Positions 21,511 through 32,553 of a stretch of DNA of 64,000 nt are shown one piece after another. Below the pieces are notes generated by a model that did not search any database, was not told the DNA's origin, and saw nothing but the letters and a program-made list of their open reading frames with translations. This stretch comes from Bufo bufo (taxonomy: Eukaryota; Chordata; Amphibia; Anura; Bufonidae): the NCBI RefSeq assembly GCF_905171765.1, contig NC_053390.1, positions 576,812,471-576,876,470 on the forward strand. The letters are read 5' to 3'. Numbering within the stretch: the stretch's first letter is position 1; each line of letters opens with the position of its first letter. The translations under genes were made by a program, and so were the position numbers.

Positions 21511-22668
21511 TTAACGATTTTTAAGAAAGTGGAGCGGAATCGATAGCAAAAACAGGTATATCCTTTGTGCCAAAGTGCATACCTGGAAACCATGTGTTAT
21601 AGCAAATTGATTATCAATGAGATTGACAGCTGCTCCACTATCTACAAAAATCTCACAAACAATGTTCTTGCTATCTAGTACCACCCTGGCAGGTAGGACA
21701 AAACGGGAACTACAAGCAAACGGCAAACCTTCAATTTCCGCATCAATCTTGCCAATAGTAACAGATGGAAAGTTTTTAGAGGGTTTTTTTCTTCTTGTTT
21801 CTTTATTACCCTCAGAAAATTCCCTGAATCTCCTAGAGGGGCAAACATTTGCCAAATGATTTATACCCCCACAACAGAAACAAACCCTCCTCTGAGAGCT
21901 TAATCCTCTACTATCAGAGGCAAGCAAACCCAGCTGCATGGCCTCCTCCTCAGAGGAGATTGAGAGAGACTGAGGCCCCTGCGCACTGAATGAGACCGCC
22001 CCACTGTTCTTGGACTGAATATGACAGGAAGGAGTGGTCTCTCCTCTCTCTCTAAGACGCCTGTCAATACGAACAGCTAGAGACATGGCAGACTCCAACG
22101 AGGCAGGTCTCTCATTAAAAGCAAATGCATCTTTCAATCCCTCTGAAAGACCATGGCAAAATTGACTTCGGAGTGCAGCATCATTCCAACCAGTATCAGC
22201 TGCCCATCTCCGAAATTCTGAACAATATATCTCTGCGGACTGTTTACCCTGGCATAAAAGACGCAGTTTAGATTCAGCCAGAGCAATACGATCCGGGTCA
22301 TCATATATCTGCCCCAGGGCTAAAAAAAATTCATCCACCGATCGGAGGGGCCGTGCCCCCACCGGCAGCGAAAAGGCCCAAGACTGAGTGTTATCCCTGA
22401 GCAGCGAGATGATGATCCCCACCCTCTGCTCCTCATCACCAGAGGAATGGGGAAGTAGGCGAAAATGGAGTTTGCAAGCCTCTCTAAAACGAACAAAATT
22501 CTCACTACCCCCGGAGAACGTATCCGGAAGCTAGATCTTAGGCTCGGAACAAACTCCATGAACGCAAGCAGAACCAGTCACCTGAAACTGAGACACAGTT
22601 TTACGGAGATCTGCTACCTCCAGTGAAAGACCCTGCATGCGGTCAATCAAGGCTGAAACCGGATCCAT
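21511..22668 (-). pseudogene. Gypsy gag and protease start
   Basis: ATG at 22668 opens MDPVSALIDRM. A TAG stop ends it after 45 codons (22531-22533), but the same frame then stays open from the next codon to 21511. It carries a capsid-like region (WAFSLPVGA...RLLCQGKQSAEIYCSEFRRW), a zinc knuckle CFCCGGINHLANVC (C-X2-C-X4-H-X4-C) and the retropepsin motif FVDSGAAVNLID. Gag assembles the particle; the protease cleaves the polyprotein. A frameshift near 21560 breaks the protease, and its remainder lies in another frame (21487-21107). Confidence 0.85.
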
Positions 22669-22695
22669 GCTTAAGACGGTAGTGGCGGTTTATAA

Positions 22696-23223
22696 TGTCA
22701 CGGATGGTGTTGCAGAAAACTGGAAGTTATAAATAAAAATCCAACTGACTTGATCCTAAGCTAAGGAACATATGGGTGAGCCCTATACAAGCCCTAGAGC
22801 TCTCCCTGACTGCTAAGCCCATGCAAAGATCTTTATGATAGAAGATTGCATGCCCTCGTACCTAGACTGTGTGACACCTGAAAACCCTATAGTAGTGAAG
22901 GGACACGACCACCGGCTCCCTACACTTAATACGGAGGGAGTCAGGGTCACCTAGAATCAAGCCAGCACGGAAACACAAATAAAGGAAAAAGACTTATCTG
23001 AGGAACCAGCAGTTGCAGGCTCTAGCAGTGAACACAATCCAGGAAGTAGTATAAACCGCAAATTGAGGCAGTATGGGAGGGAATATAAAGGGAGGCAATC
23101 AGTGTAAATAGATGACAGCTGGGAGAAGGAAAAGAGATGACAAAGTGAAACCAAAACAAAGAACATCATGCAAGAGGTACAGAAGAACGTCTGCTAGAGC
23201 TTCTCAGAGAGCTGGCGGTGACA
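22696..23223 (-). repeat. 5' LTR of the minus-strand Gypsy
   Basis: 528 bp, starting TGTCACCGCC and ending CCGTGACA on the minus strand, with a TTTATATTCCC TATA-like box. Internal sequence begins TTATAAACCGCC, 27 nt before the gag ATG (22668). Confidence 0.9.
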
Positions 23224-25380
23224 TGGCCACAGGTCAAGTATGCACACCCAGTAGTCCAGGGGTTCCTCGCTGCTCAGAGCGTCCACATCGGCCGTTAATC
23301 AGGGAACACCTGTCAGTCTAGGCGTTACCTGAGGCTGGATCTGGAGGGTGGCTGTCGATGGGTTGGCTGCAAGAATGATCTCATATCTAAAGCGACTAAC
23401 ACATCTTCAAACCGCCCTCTTCTTGCAGGCGTGGTAGGATTGGTACCCGCACCTGTTTTCGCTGTTGGTGGAAATTCCTCTGCCAGCGCCCGCAACAGCA
23501 GAATGCAGCATCTCTCACAGCAAGGCCTGGAAATGCTGCATTCTGACAGCCCTCTGTGATGCTGGTAACATGTCCGCCATTTTGTGTTTGTACTGGGGGT
23601 CTAAGTACGTTGCCACCCAGTACTGGTCCTTGCCCTTTATGCTTTCTATATGGGGGTCCCTCTTCAAACACTGGAGCATGAAGACCCCCTTTTGCTCTAA
23701 ATTGGAAGCGGTGGAGCGCCCTGGCTCCTGCTCATCACCCTGGAGAATGTCGTCCTCGGTCCCCTCCCCCGAGCCACGGACAACACTAGGGATCCCGAAA
23801 AGTTTAAAGTCCCCCTCAAAGCCTGCTCTTCTTGCTCCTCCTCCTCCCCCCAGCCACCATCCTCCTCTGACTCCTCTTCTGACTCCTGCTGACTTGTCTC
23901 AGGTGGAGTAGCCCCCCCTGGGAATTCATTCAGCATTGCAACTTCCTCATCTTCTAGCTCCTGCTCCTCGACGGCTTGATCAATGACACGACGCAATGCA
24001 CGCTCCAGAAAGAAGGCGTAAGGTATGATGTCACTGATAGTGCCGTGGCAGCAACTGACCAGTTTGGTGATCTCATCAAATGGCTTCAGAAGTCTGCATG
24101 CATCGCGCATGAGCAGCCACTGGCACGGTGAAAAGAAACCAGGCTCCTCAGAAACTGTCCTGCTACAGAGTTTGCACAGGTAGTCGTTAATGGCACGTTG
24201 CTGCTGGAGCAGCCTAGCAAGCATATACAAGGTGGAGTTCTAGCGCGTTGGGCTGTTACAAATCAGACGTCTGACGGGCAGGTGGTGTCACAGCTGCCAT
24301 GGTGTCACAGCTGCCTTCTTAAATGGCAGAGATTTTCGTGGCCTGCCGCAAGACATTCTGGACCCCGGGGTATTTGGCAATGAATCGCTGCATGACTAAG
24401 TTCAGGACGTGTGCCATGCACGGCACGTGTGTCATTTTGCCCTGTTTCAGAGCGCTCAGCAGATTGTTACCATTGTCGCACACCACTTTACCAACTGCCA
24501 AATTGAGCGGGGTTAGTCACTGATCGGCCTGTGACCGCAGAGCTAAAAGCAGTGCAGGACCGATGTGGCTCTTGGCTTCCAGGCACAACAGCAGCAGCAC
24601 AGCATGGCAACGTCTCACCTGGCACGTCGAATAGGTTATGGGGAGCTTGGGGGTGCAGCGGAAGAGGCGGTAGCAGTGGGAAAAGGAGGAGACTGAGGAT
24701 GGAGTAGGAGGAGGAGAAGAGGAGGCAGGCCTGCATGCAATCCGTGGCGGTAACATCAAACCCACACGGGTGCCACGGGTTATATGCTTGACGGCCGTCA
24801 GAAGGTTTACTCAGTGGGCAATAAGTTATGTACCTTCCCTGCCCGTGTTTGCTAGACCACGTGTCTGTGGTCAGATGTACCTTGGCACCGACACTGTGTG
24901 CCAGAGATATATTTAATTGCCGCTAAACGTGGCCATATAGCTCTGGGATGCCCTTTTGGCAGAAATATTTCTTTCCAGGGACCTTCCATTGCAGTGTTTT
25001 TTAAAGGCCTCTGAGTCCACCAGTTTATATGGCAGTAGTTGGCATGCTAGCATTTCTGACAAGCCAGCGGTCAGCTGTTGGGCAAGAGGGTTATCCGACG
25101 TCATCAACTTTTTATGCTCGAACATTTGTGCCATGGAAGCCTGCTTTCTGCCAGATGAACGTGACGACGGCACGGTGGAAGGTGGAGTGGAGGACAAATA
25201 GGAGGAGAAGGAGAAGAGGAAGGACGTGGAGCACCAGGAGTGTGGCTTTGTGGGTTCTGACGGCGTTGCTCCCACTGGGCTCGGTGATAGGAGGCCATGT
25301 GCCTTCTTAAGGCGGTCGTCCATGTCACGAACGTACCTGTACGCCGACGGATACCGCACGTGACAAGGGGTGGTTAACTT
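23224..25380 (-). pseudogene. hAT transposase relic (BED/RNase H-like type)
   Basis: On the minus strand the order is as follows. 25359-24913: MRYPSAYRYVRDMDD, then QASMAQMFEHKKLMTSDNPLAQQLTAGL...LLPYKLVDSEAF, the usual start of the hAT RNase H-like region. 24501-24319: VVCDNGNNLLSALKQ and VPCMAHVLNLVMQ, carrying the second catalytic Asp and the conserved CxxH. 24230-23697: alpha-helical insertion with CHGTISDIIPYAF and a long acidic run. The C-terminal dimerisation motif was not found. Several frame breaks occur. The adjacent Gypsy LTR at 23223 probably truncated it. Confidence 0.75.
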
Positions 25381-25650
25381 CCGGTTAACCCTTTATAGAT
25401 ACAATTCGGTATGCTGCCACCACGTGTTTTAACGGCACACGAACCGACTACCGGTCACTCACCCTAACGCAGAGCAGGGAATGAACCAGGTACTGCTTGC
25501 TGACCGATCGCAATCGTTCAGCCAAGCAACAATCAAAATGGCCTTTCTCACACAAAATGGTAACGTTACTCTCTTCAGAGACAGGATTCGTTAATTCCTT
25601 TGCTTAGAACACGGAAGACTTAGCAAATAAGATTTTTCAATCTTTTAATA
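25381..25650. other. Short unassigned stretch
   Basis: There is a GGTTAACTTCCGGTTAACC palindrome (about 25372-25392), but no gene or other repeat is recognisable. Confidence 0.4.
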
Positions 25651-26088
25651 AACACCTGGATGTTCGGGTTCGACGGGTTCGGGCGAACTTCAGAAAAAAG
25701 TTTGAGTTCGGGAGCCGAACTTGACCCCGAATCCGAACCCCATTGAAGTCAATGCGGACCCGAACTTTTGAGCACTAAAATGGCTGTAAAAATGTCATGG
25801 ACAGGGCTAGAGGGCTGCAAATGGCATCACAATGTGGTTAAGAGCATGGCAAGTGCTCTGCAATCAAATTTGGATAAGGAAATTACTTTAAATAACATAA
25901 AATACCTAAAAAAAAAAAAAATCTTGATCTAGGAGGACGAGGTCCATATGGAGTAGGAGGTTGAGGAGGCAGTGTAGGTGAAAGTGGCGGTGGAGGAGGA
26001 GGAGGTAGTCTACACTGCTTTTTGCTTTAAAAATTTTATTTATTTTTTTAAATCAGGGTACACCCCAAAACATTGGGAAATATAATCT

Positions 26089-26300
26089 GTGATAACCCCC
26101 TCCAGTCGTGCTAAACACACGTTCAGACAATACACTGGCTGCAGGGCAGGCCAGCACCTCCAAGGGGTAAAGGGCAAGCTCTGGCCATGTGCCCAATTTG
26201 GAGACCCAGAAGTTGCAAGTGCTGACCCCTGTCAGTCAGTTTGTGTAGGCGTGTGCACACTTACTGCCCCACCATGTCGCACGTCCCCGTGATGTTCATG
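26089..26300 (-). pseudogene. Duplicated hAT transposase C-terminal scrap
   Basis: About 200 bp here repeats 28080-28260 (CGTGCTAAACACACGTTCAG, GGCTGCAGGGCAGGCCAGCACCTCCAAGG), and the flanking AT-rich part (25920-26088) repeats 27760-28079. On the minus strand it encodes the hAT dimerisation motif region. It has no upstream transposase of its own, so it is either a duplication within the element or the end of a second copy. Confidence 0.75.
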
Positions 26301-26849
26301 ATCCAATTTGATATCTGCTCTATCAACTTTCGATGTTCTTTTATGCGCCTACCATGGTGATCACGAATGGTGGGGAATCAGGGTTCCACGCCGGAGAGGG
26401 AGCGTGAGAAAGAGAGACCACATCGAAGGGAGGATACATTTTTTAAAATGTAAAATTATAGAGCGAAATTTTGGGACAAATTATTAAAGCTTAAAAGTGG
26501 GACAACTTTTTAAAGTTTAAGCATTGAATGAAAGGATGTGGCCCGCAATAAATAATGAAGAATTTATTAAATTTTATTCCTTGTCAACTATCTGGCAAAA
26601 TTTTAAAAATTTCACCTGACAATGTAATTGACGATTTTTAAAAAATGTATGTTCCTGTCACCTATGTAGAGATGCCCCAGTGACATCCACCATCCATTTG
26701 GATATCTTCTCTATCAACTTTCGATGTTCTTTTCTGAGCCTACCATGTTGATCACGGTTTTCGGCGAATCAGGGTTCCATGCTGGAGAGGGAGTGTGAGA
26801 AAAAGAGACCAAATTTAAGGGAGATAAAGTTATAAAAAAATTTGGGGAT

Positions 26850-27130
26850 CGAGCGGAAATGTGGGAAAAGTTATTGAGGCGCAAATGTGGGACAAATTAC
26901 AGAAGCCCAAATGTAGGCCAAAAGAGTAAAGCGGAAATGTGGGAAAAGCTGTTAAAGCGCAAATGTGGGACAAATTACAGAAGCCCAAATGTGGGCCAAA
27001 AAAGTAAAGCAGAAATATGGGAAAAGTTATTGAGGCAAAAATGTTGGCCAAAAGAGTAAAGCGGAATTGTGGGACAAATTTTTGAAGCGCAAATGTGGTA
27101 CAACTTGTTAAAGTTTAGGCATTAAATCAA
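26850..27130. repeat. 78-bp tandem repeat
   Basis: About 3.5 units contain GCGCAAATGTGGGACAAATT, ACAGAAGCCCAAATGTGGGCC and GGAAATGTGGGAAAAG. It lies in the 3' non-coding part of the hAT element. Confidence 0.9.
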
Positions 27131-27179
27131 AGGAGGTGGCGCGCATCAATTAAAGAAGCATTTCAGAAATGTTATTCCC

Positions 27180-27720
27180 TGTCACCTATGCAGAGCAGGG
27201 GTTTATTCACATCTAAAATTGTATAATGTCAACCCAAGAATGTAGCAGAAAAATGACAGAAATTTATTAACCTGTCTACTTGGTAGAGCAGGGGTCTATG
27301 ACAGAAAAAAATTGTTTATTGTCACCCTAAAATGTAAAATAAAAATTATTGAAATTTATTAAGCTGTCAACTAGGTAGAGGAGGGGTATATTACACCCAA
27401 AAATTTGTGAATTTCACCCAAAAGTGTAACAGGCAATTTTTTTTTTTACCCATCTACTAGGTATATCAGTGGTACATCACACCCAAAAATTGGTGAATTT
27501 CACCAGAAAATGTAACTAAGAATTTTTTTATTTTTTTTTATCGGTCTACTAGGTATAGCAGTGGTACTTTACACCCAAAAATTGTTGAATTTAAACTGAA
27601 AATGCAACTGACAATTTTTTTTTTAACCTGTCTACTAGGTATAGCAGTGGTACTTCACACCCAAAAATTTGTGAATTTTACCAGAAAATGTAACTGACAA
27701 AGTAGTGAAATGACATAAAA
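27180..27720. repeat. About 90-bp AT-rich tandem repeat
   Basis: Five to six diverged units are built on TCTACTAGGTATAGCAGTGG, ACACCCAAAAATTGGTGAAT and CCAGAAAATGTAACTGAC. Confidence 0.85.
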
Positions 27721-27984
27721 TAAAATACGTACAAATAAAATAAAAAAAATTGATTTATGAGGTGGAGTTCCATATGGAGTAGGAGTTTGAGGAGACAGTG
27801 GACATAGCGGTGTAGGCGGAAGAGGTGGTGGAGGAGGACGAGGTAGCCAACACAGGTTTTTGGTATTAATTTAATTTTTTTAAATTAGGGTACACTCCAA
27901 AAGAGTGTAAAATATCAAAAATACAAGAATGAGCAATTGCGCTGCAGTATAACAATGGCTGGTTAGTGCCGGTATACATGTCTA

Positions 27985-30325
27985 TTCTGCACAAGGTACG
28001 GACAAGTCCTGTGGGATCCATGCCTGGTTCATTTCAATGAATGTGAGCTTGTCCACAGAGCTGTGGACAGGCAGCTGCGCTTGTCTATGATGACGCCCCC
28101 TGCCGTGCTAAACACACGTTCAGATAATACACTGGCTGCAGGGCAGGCCAGCACCTCCAAGGCGTAAAGGGCAAGCTCAGGCCATGTTCCCAATTTGGAG
28201 ACCCAGAAGTTGAAGGGGCAGATCCGTCATTCAGTACGTGTAGGCGTGTGCACACATACTGCTCCACCATGTTGGTGAAATGCTGCCTCCTTTTAAGATG
28301 TTCCATATCAGCTGTTGGTGCTGGTTGTTGTGGCGTGCTGACAAAGCTTTTCCACATTTCGGCCATGCTAACCCTGCCTTCTGAGGTGCTGGCGGTGCCC
28401 CAGCTGCATTGGCGACCTCTTCCTCATCCTCTGCCTTCGCCTTCTGCTTCCACTATGCCCCTGATGTCAGGTGGGAATGCCACCAGAAGCGCGTCTACCA
28501 GCGTGCGCTTGTACTCGCGTATCTTACGATCACACTCCAGTGAGGGAATTAAGGACGGTACGTTGTCCTTGTAACGGGGATCCAGCAGCGTGGCCACCCA
28601 GTAATCAGCACAAGTTAGAATGTGGGCAACTCGGCGGTCGTTGAGGAGACACTGCAGCATGTAATCGCTCATGTGTGCCAGGCTGCCCAGAGGCAACGGA
28701 AAACTGTCCTCTGTGGGAGGTGTATTGTCTGTGTCCTCTGTATCCCCCCATCCACGCACCAGTGATGGCCATGAGCTGGTCTGGGTGCCACCCTGCTGTG
28801 AACATGGTTCCTCCTCCTCCATCTCCTCCTCCTCATCCTCCACCTCCTCATCCTCCAGAACTGTGCCCAGGATGGATAATTGTGTACCTGGCATTTGTGG
28901 GTGCAGGAACCCACCCTCGGAGCCACTTGGGAATGACTGGCCGGAAACCCTACGAAATGATCCCTCTTCCTCCTCCTGTGCCACATCCTCTTCCATCATC
29001 GCCAGCAGCGTTTTTTTCAAGGAGGCATAGAAGTGGGATAGTAACGCTGAGAACGGCGTTATCGGCAATGGCCATGTTGGTGGAGTACTCGAAACAGCGC
29101 AACAAGGAACACAGAACTCACATGGAGGCCCAGTCTTTGGTGGTGAAATGGTGCTGTTCCGCCGAGCGACTCACCCGTGCGTGCTGCAGCTGAAACTCCA
29201 CTATCGCCTGCTGCTGCTCGCACAGTCTGGCCAGCATGTGCAAGGTGGAGTTCCACCTTGTGGGCACGTCGCATATGAGGCGGTGAGCGGGAAGGTCAAA
29301 GTTACGCTGCAGCGCTGACAGGCGAGCAGCAGCAGGGTGAGAACGCCGAAAGCCAGGTGGTGGTGTTGCTGGAAGATCCTCTGCGAGTTGGCAGGTGGCA
29401 CTGTCACTCCAGAGGTGGTTGAAGAGGCCGAGACTGCAGCAGAAGAGGAAGCAGGAGGAGCCAGAGACCTTTCTTGGTTTTTGAGGTGTCTACTCCACTG
29501 CAGCTTGTGCTTTTCACTTAAATGCCTGGTCATGCAGGTTGTGCTCAGGTTGAGAACGTTTATGCCTCGCTTCAGGCTCTGATTGCACAGCGTGCAAACC
29601 ACTCGTGTCTTGTCGTCAGCACATTGTCTGAAGAACTGCCACGCCAGGGAACTCCTTGGAGCTGGCTTTGGTGTGTCCGGTCCCTTGCTGCGGTAGGCAC
29701 TAGCAGGCGTACTGTCTAGAGGACGGCCGCTCCGCTTTTGCACCCTGCTCCCTCTTCTGATGTGCTGGTGGCTCTGTGCGACCACCGCCTCTTCCTCTGA
29801 ACTACATAGGTCACTCGCATGAGCTTGATTCCATGTGGGGTTGAGGACCTCATCGTCCTCCACATCATCTTCCACCCAGTCTTCACCCCTGCCCTCCTTG
29901 TCGGTCTGCACCCTTTCGAAAGCCCCAGCAGTTGGCACCTGTGTTTCGTCATCATCCGAGACGTGCTGCGATGGTCCTCCCATGTACTCATCTTGAAAGA
30001 TGAGTGGTTGGGCATCAGTGCACTCAATCTCTTCCACTTCTGGGGTAGGGCTAGGTGGATGGCCCTGGGAAACCCTGCTAACAGAGTCATCAAAAAGCAG
30101 AAGAGACTGCTGCATGACTTGGGGCTCAGACTGCTTGGCTGATTTGCAAGGGGGTGAGGTGAAAGACTGATGGACATCGGCTGCAGGTGCCAACTGTGGT
30201 CTTTCAGCATGAGACTGGGTGGGAGACAATGTGAAGGAACTGGAGCCACTGTCAGCAACCCAATCTACTATCGCCTGTACTTGTTCAGGCCTCACCATTC
30301 GTAGAGCCGCATTAGGCCCGACCAA
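27985..30325 (-). pseudogene. hAT transposase with BED finger, frameshifted
   Basis: N-terminus 30325-29201: MVGPNAALRMVRPEQVQAIV, an acidic low-complexity linker, then a BED zinc finger (WQFFRQCADDKTRVVCTLC, CMTRHLSEKH; C-X2-C and H-X4-H) near residues 230-280. This N-terminal start is in frame but may be internal to the real gene. 29068-28424 contains the acidic insertion and YWVATLLDPRYKDNV, the conserved hAT LDPR(Y/F)K block. The C-terminus, about 28200-27985, reads ALEVLACPAASVLSERVFS...DKR, the hATC dimerisation motif, in a frame different from the preceding piece. hAT transposases cut and paste DNA with 8-bp duplications. At least three frame changes make it inactive. Confidence 0.85.
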
Positions 30326-30529
30326 ATACCGCTGCAGGTTCTGTCACCTATTCGCACCTGAGGAAGGGGTTTCACTTGTGCGTGTAGCTGGCACAGATCG
30401 ACCATGTTCTCTCCCTGCAACAGGAGCTCCACCAGCAGCACCACAACCTGGGCCACGTCCCTTATTTGATGCTCTCCTCATATTTCTTGAATTTAGGATC
30501 TTGCCCTAAATGGGTGTTTAATTAATAGT

Positions 30530-32553
30530 AGAATAGAACGACAGTATGTACAGGGTGTATCTCACACGCACTGAACCAGACTAGGCCTCAATTAAATTTG
30601 TTTGCCCAAAATGGCTGTATTTCAAATTCCTAAATAGAAGCCCTGTATTTAAAGGGTGTATCTCACACGCCCTGACCAACACTAGGCCGCAATTAAAGAT
30701 TTGTGCACAAAATGGCGGTATTTCAAATACCTGAATAGAACCCCTTTATTTAAAGGGTGTATTTCACAATGACATCTGCAGCAAAAGCTGCCAAATAAAC
30801 TTTTTTTTGCCTAAACGGGTGTTAGTTTAATAACTGATTATGACAGCAGTATATAACCCTGGAATTTCAAACGTCTTGATGCTGCAAGGCCTGAAAAAGA
30901 GTGTTTTATTAATAGAAGAATATAAGCCCTGTATATACAGGGTGTATCTCGCACGCCCTGACCCACACTAGGCTATTAAAGAATTGTGCCCAAAATGGCT
31001 TTATTTCAAATAAATGAATAGAACCACACTATGTAAAGGCTTTATCTCACAATGACATATGCAGCAATGGCTGCAAAAAAAACTTTTTTTCCCCAAATTC
31101 ATGTTTGTTTAATAACTAAATATGACAGCAGTATATAACCCTTGAATGTGCTGATGCTGCAAGGCCAGAAAAATTGTGGATTTTTGCAAAAAAGTGTGTT
31201 TTAAAAAAACCCATAAAATTGTGGCTGTATTTCTAGTTTAAATTGCACACTGACTAATACAGATGTTGTATATTGCCCAAAAAGTTTTTTTTTTTGGTAA
31301 CAGAATATGAAAGCTGTATATATTAAACTTGAATTTAACACTTGCAGATCTGTAAAATAGTGGATTTTGGCCAAAAAAAGTGTGTTTTTAAAAACCCAGA
31401 AAATTATGGCTGTATTTCTAGCTTAAAGGGATTCTGTCACCTGCTTTTACCATTTTAAGCTGGCACCATCGCTATGTTGACTAAAGTACCTTATTTCCAG
31501 CAGTCTTCTTTTTACTTATTTTCGTTTTGTAGTTTTGATATAAAAGCGATTTTTATGTTATGCTAATTAGGGTCCAAGGTGACCAGAGGGGCGTTTTTTT
31601 CACTCTCCGGAGCCCAGTGACGCCCCCCCACGTCATAGTCTACCTTATAGAAATGCCCCGTCCTTCTTCCTGTCTGCGGCCAGAAAACTCGCGCAGGCGC
31701 AGTACTGCCAGCGGCCTGCGCCTGCGCGATCATCAACCTCCTGAGGGCAACAGCCTCAAAAGTCTCACTGGGCATGCGCCGAGCCCAGTGATGTGACCTG
31801 AGCGCTGTTGCCCTCAGGACGTTGATGATCGCGCAGGCCGCAGGCGGTACTGCGCCTGCGCGAGTTTTCTGGCCGCAGACAGGAAGAAGGATGGGGCATT
31901 TCTATAAGGTAGACTATGACGTGGGGAGGGGGCGGAACCATTTGCCGGGGCTGTGGGAGGTTATTTGATGATCAGGAGGCGTTCTTGGGGACTGCAGGGG
32001 GCGTCACTGGGCTCCAGAGAGTGAAAAAAACGCCCCTCTGGGCACCTTGGACCCTATTTAGCATAACATAAAAATCGCTTTTATATCAAAACTACAAAAC
32101 GAAAATAAGTAAAAAGAAGACTGCTGGAAATAAGGTACTTTAGTCAACATAGCGATGGTGCCAGCTTAAAATGGTAAAAGCAGGTGACAGAATCCCTTTA
32201 AATTGCACACTCACTAACCCAGATGTTGTATATTGCCAAAAAAGTGTTTTTTGGTAACAGAATATGAAAGTTGTATATATTAAACTTGAATTTAACACTT
32301 GCAGATCTGTAAAATTGTGGATTTTGGCAAAAAAGTGTGTTTTTAAAAACCCAGAAAATTATGGCTGTATTTCTAGCTTAAATTGCACACTCACTAATCC
32401 AGATGTTGTATATTGCCAAAAAAGTGTTTTTTGGTAACAGAATATGAAAGCTGTATATATTAAACTTGAATTTAACACTTGCAGATCTGTAAAAAAGTGG
32501 ATTTTGGCAAAAAAGTGTTTTTAAAAACCCAGAAAATTATGGCTGTATTTCTA
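30530..32553. repeat. About 182-bp tandem repeat in hAT 5' region, interrupted
   Basis: The units include AGATGTTGTATATTGCCAAA, AACAGAATATGAAAGCTGTA, CACTTGCAGATCTGTAAAA and TTATGGCTGTATTTCTAGC. The best preserved copies are 31250-31422, 32203-32390 and 32391-32553. A looser form (TAAAGGGTGTATCTCACACGC) occupies 30540-31250. Two unrelated transposons have inserted within it. Confidence 0.85.
31423..32201. mobile_element. TTAA fold-back MITE, near-complete hairpin
   Basis: TTAA (31423-31426 and 32198-32201) flanks 771 bp. The ends are AGGGATTCTGTCACCTGC and its inverse. The arms (roughly 31427-31755 and 31800-32197) pair almost throughout, with a few differences in length. The target is visible uninterrupted in neighbouring repeat units (TTTCTAGCTTAAATTGCACAC), which confirms the TTAA duplication. 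No coding capacity. Confidence 0.95.

Larger units (their letters stand above)
18179..23223 (-). mobile_element. Chromodomain Gypsy LTR retrotransposon, decayed
   Basis: Read on the minus strand: 5' LTR 23223-22696 (528 bp, TGTCA...TGACA form), gag, protease, RT, RNase H, integrase, chromodomain, a purine tract (GAGGGAGGGGTAC) and a 3' LTR 18516-18179 missing its distal third. All coding regions carry stops or frameshifts. The same LTR family left the solo LTR at 9027-11227. The outer TSD cannot be tested because the 3' LTR end is lost. Confidence 0.9.

Noticed and set aside
28671..29193. Plus-strand Ser/Pro-rich frames of 119 and 172 codons
   Set aside because: These are the complement of the acidic linker of the hAT transposase on the minus strand.
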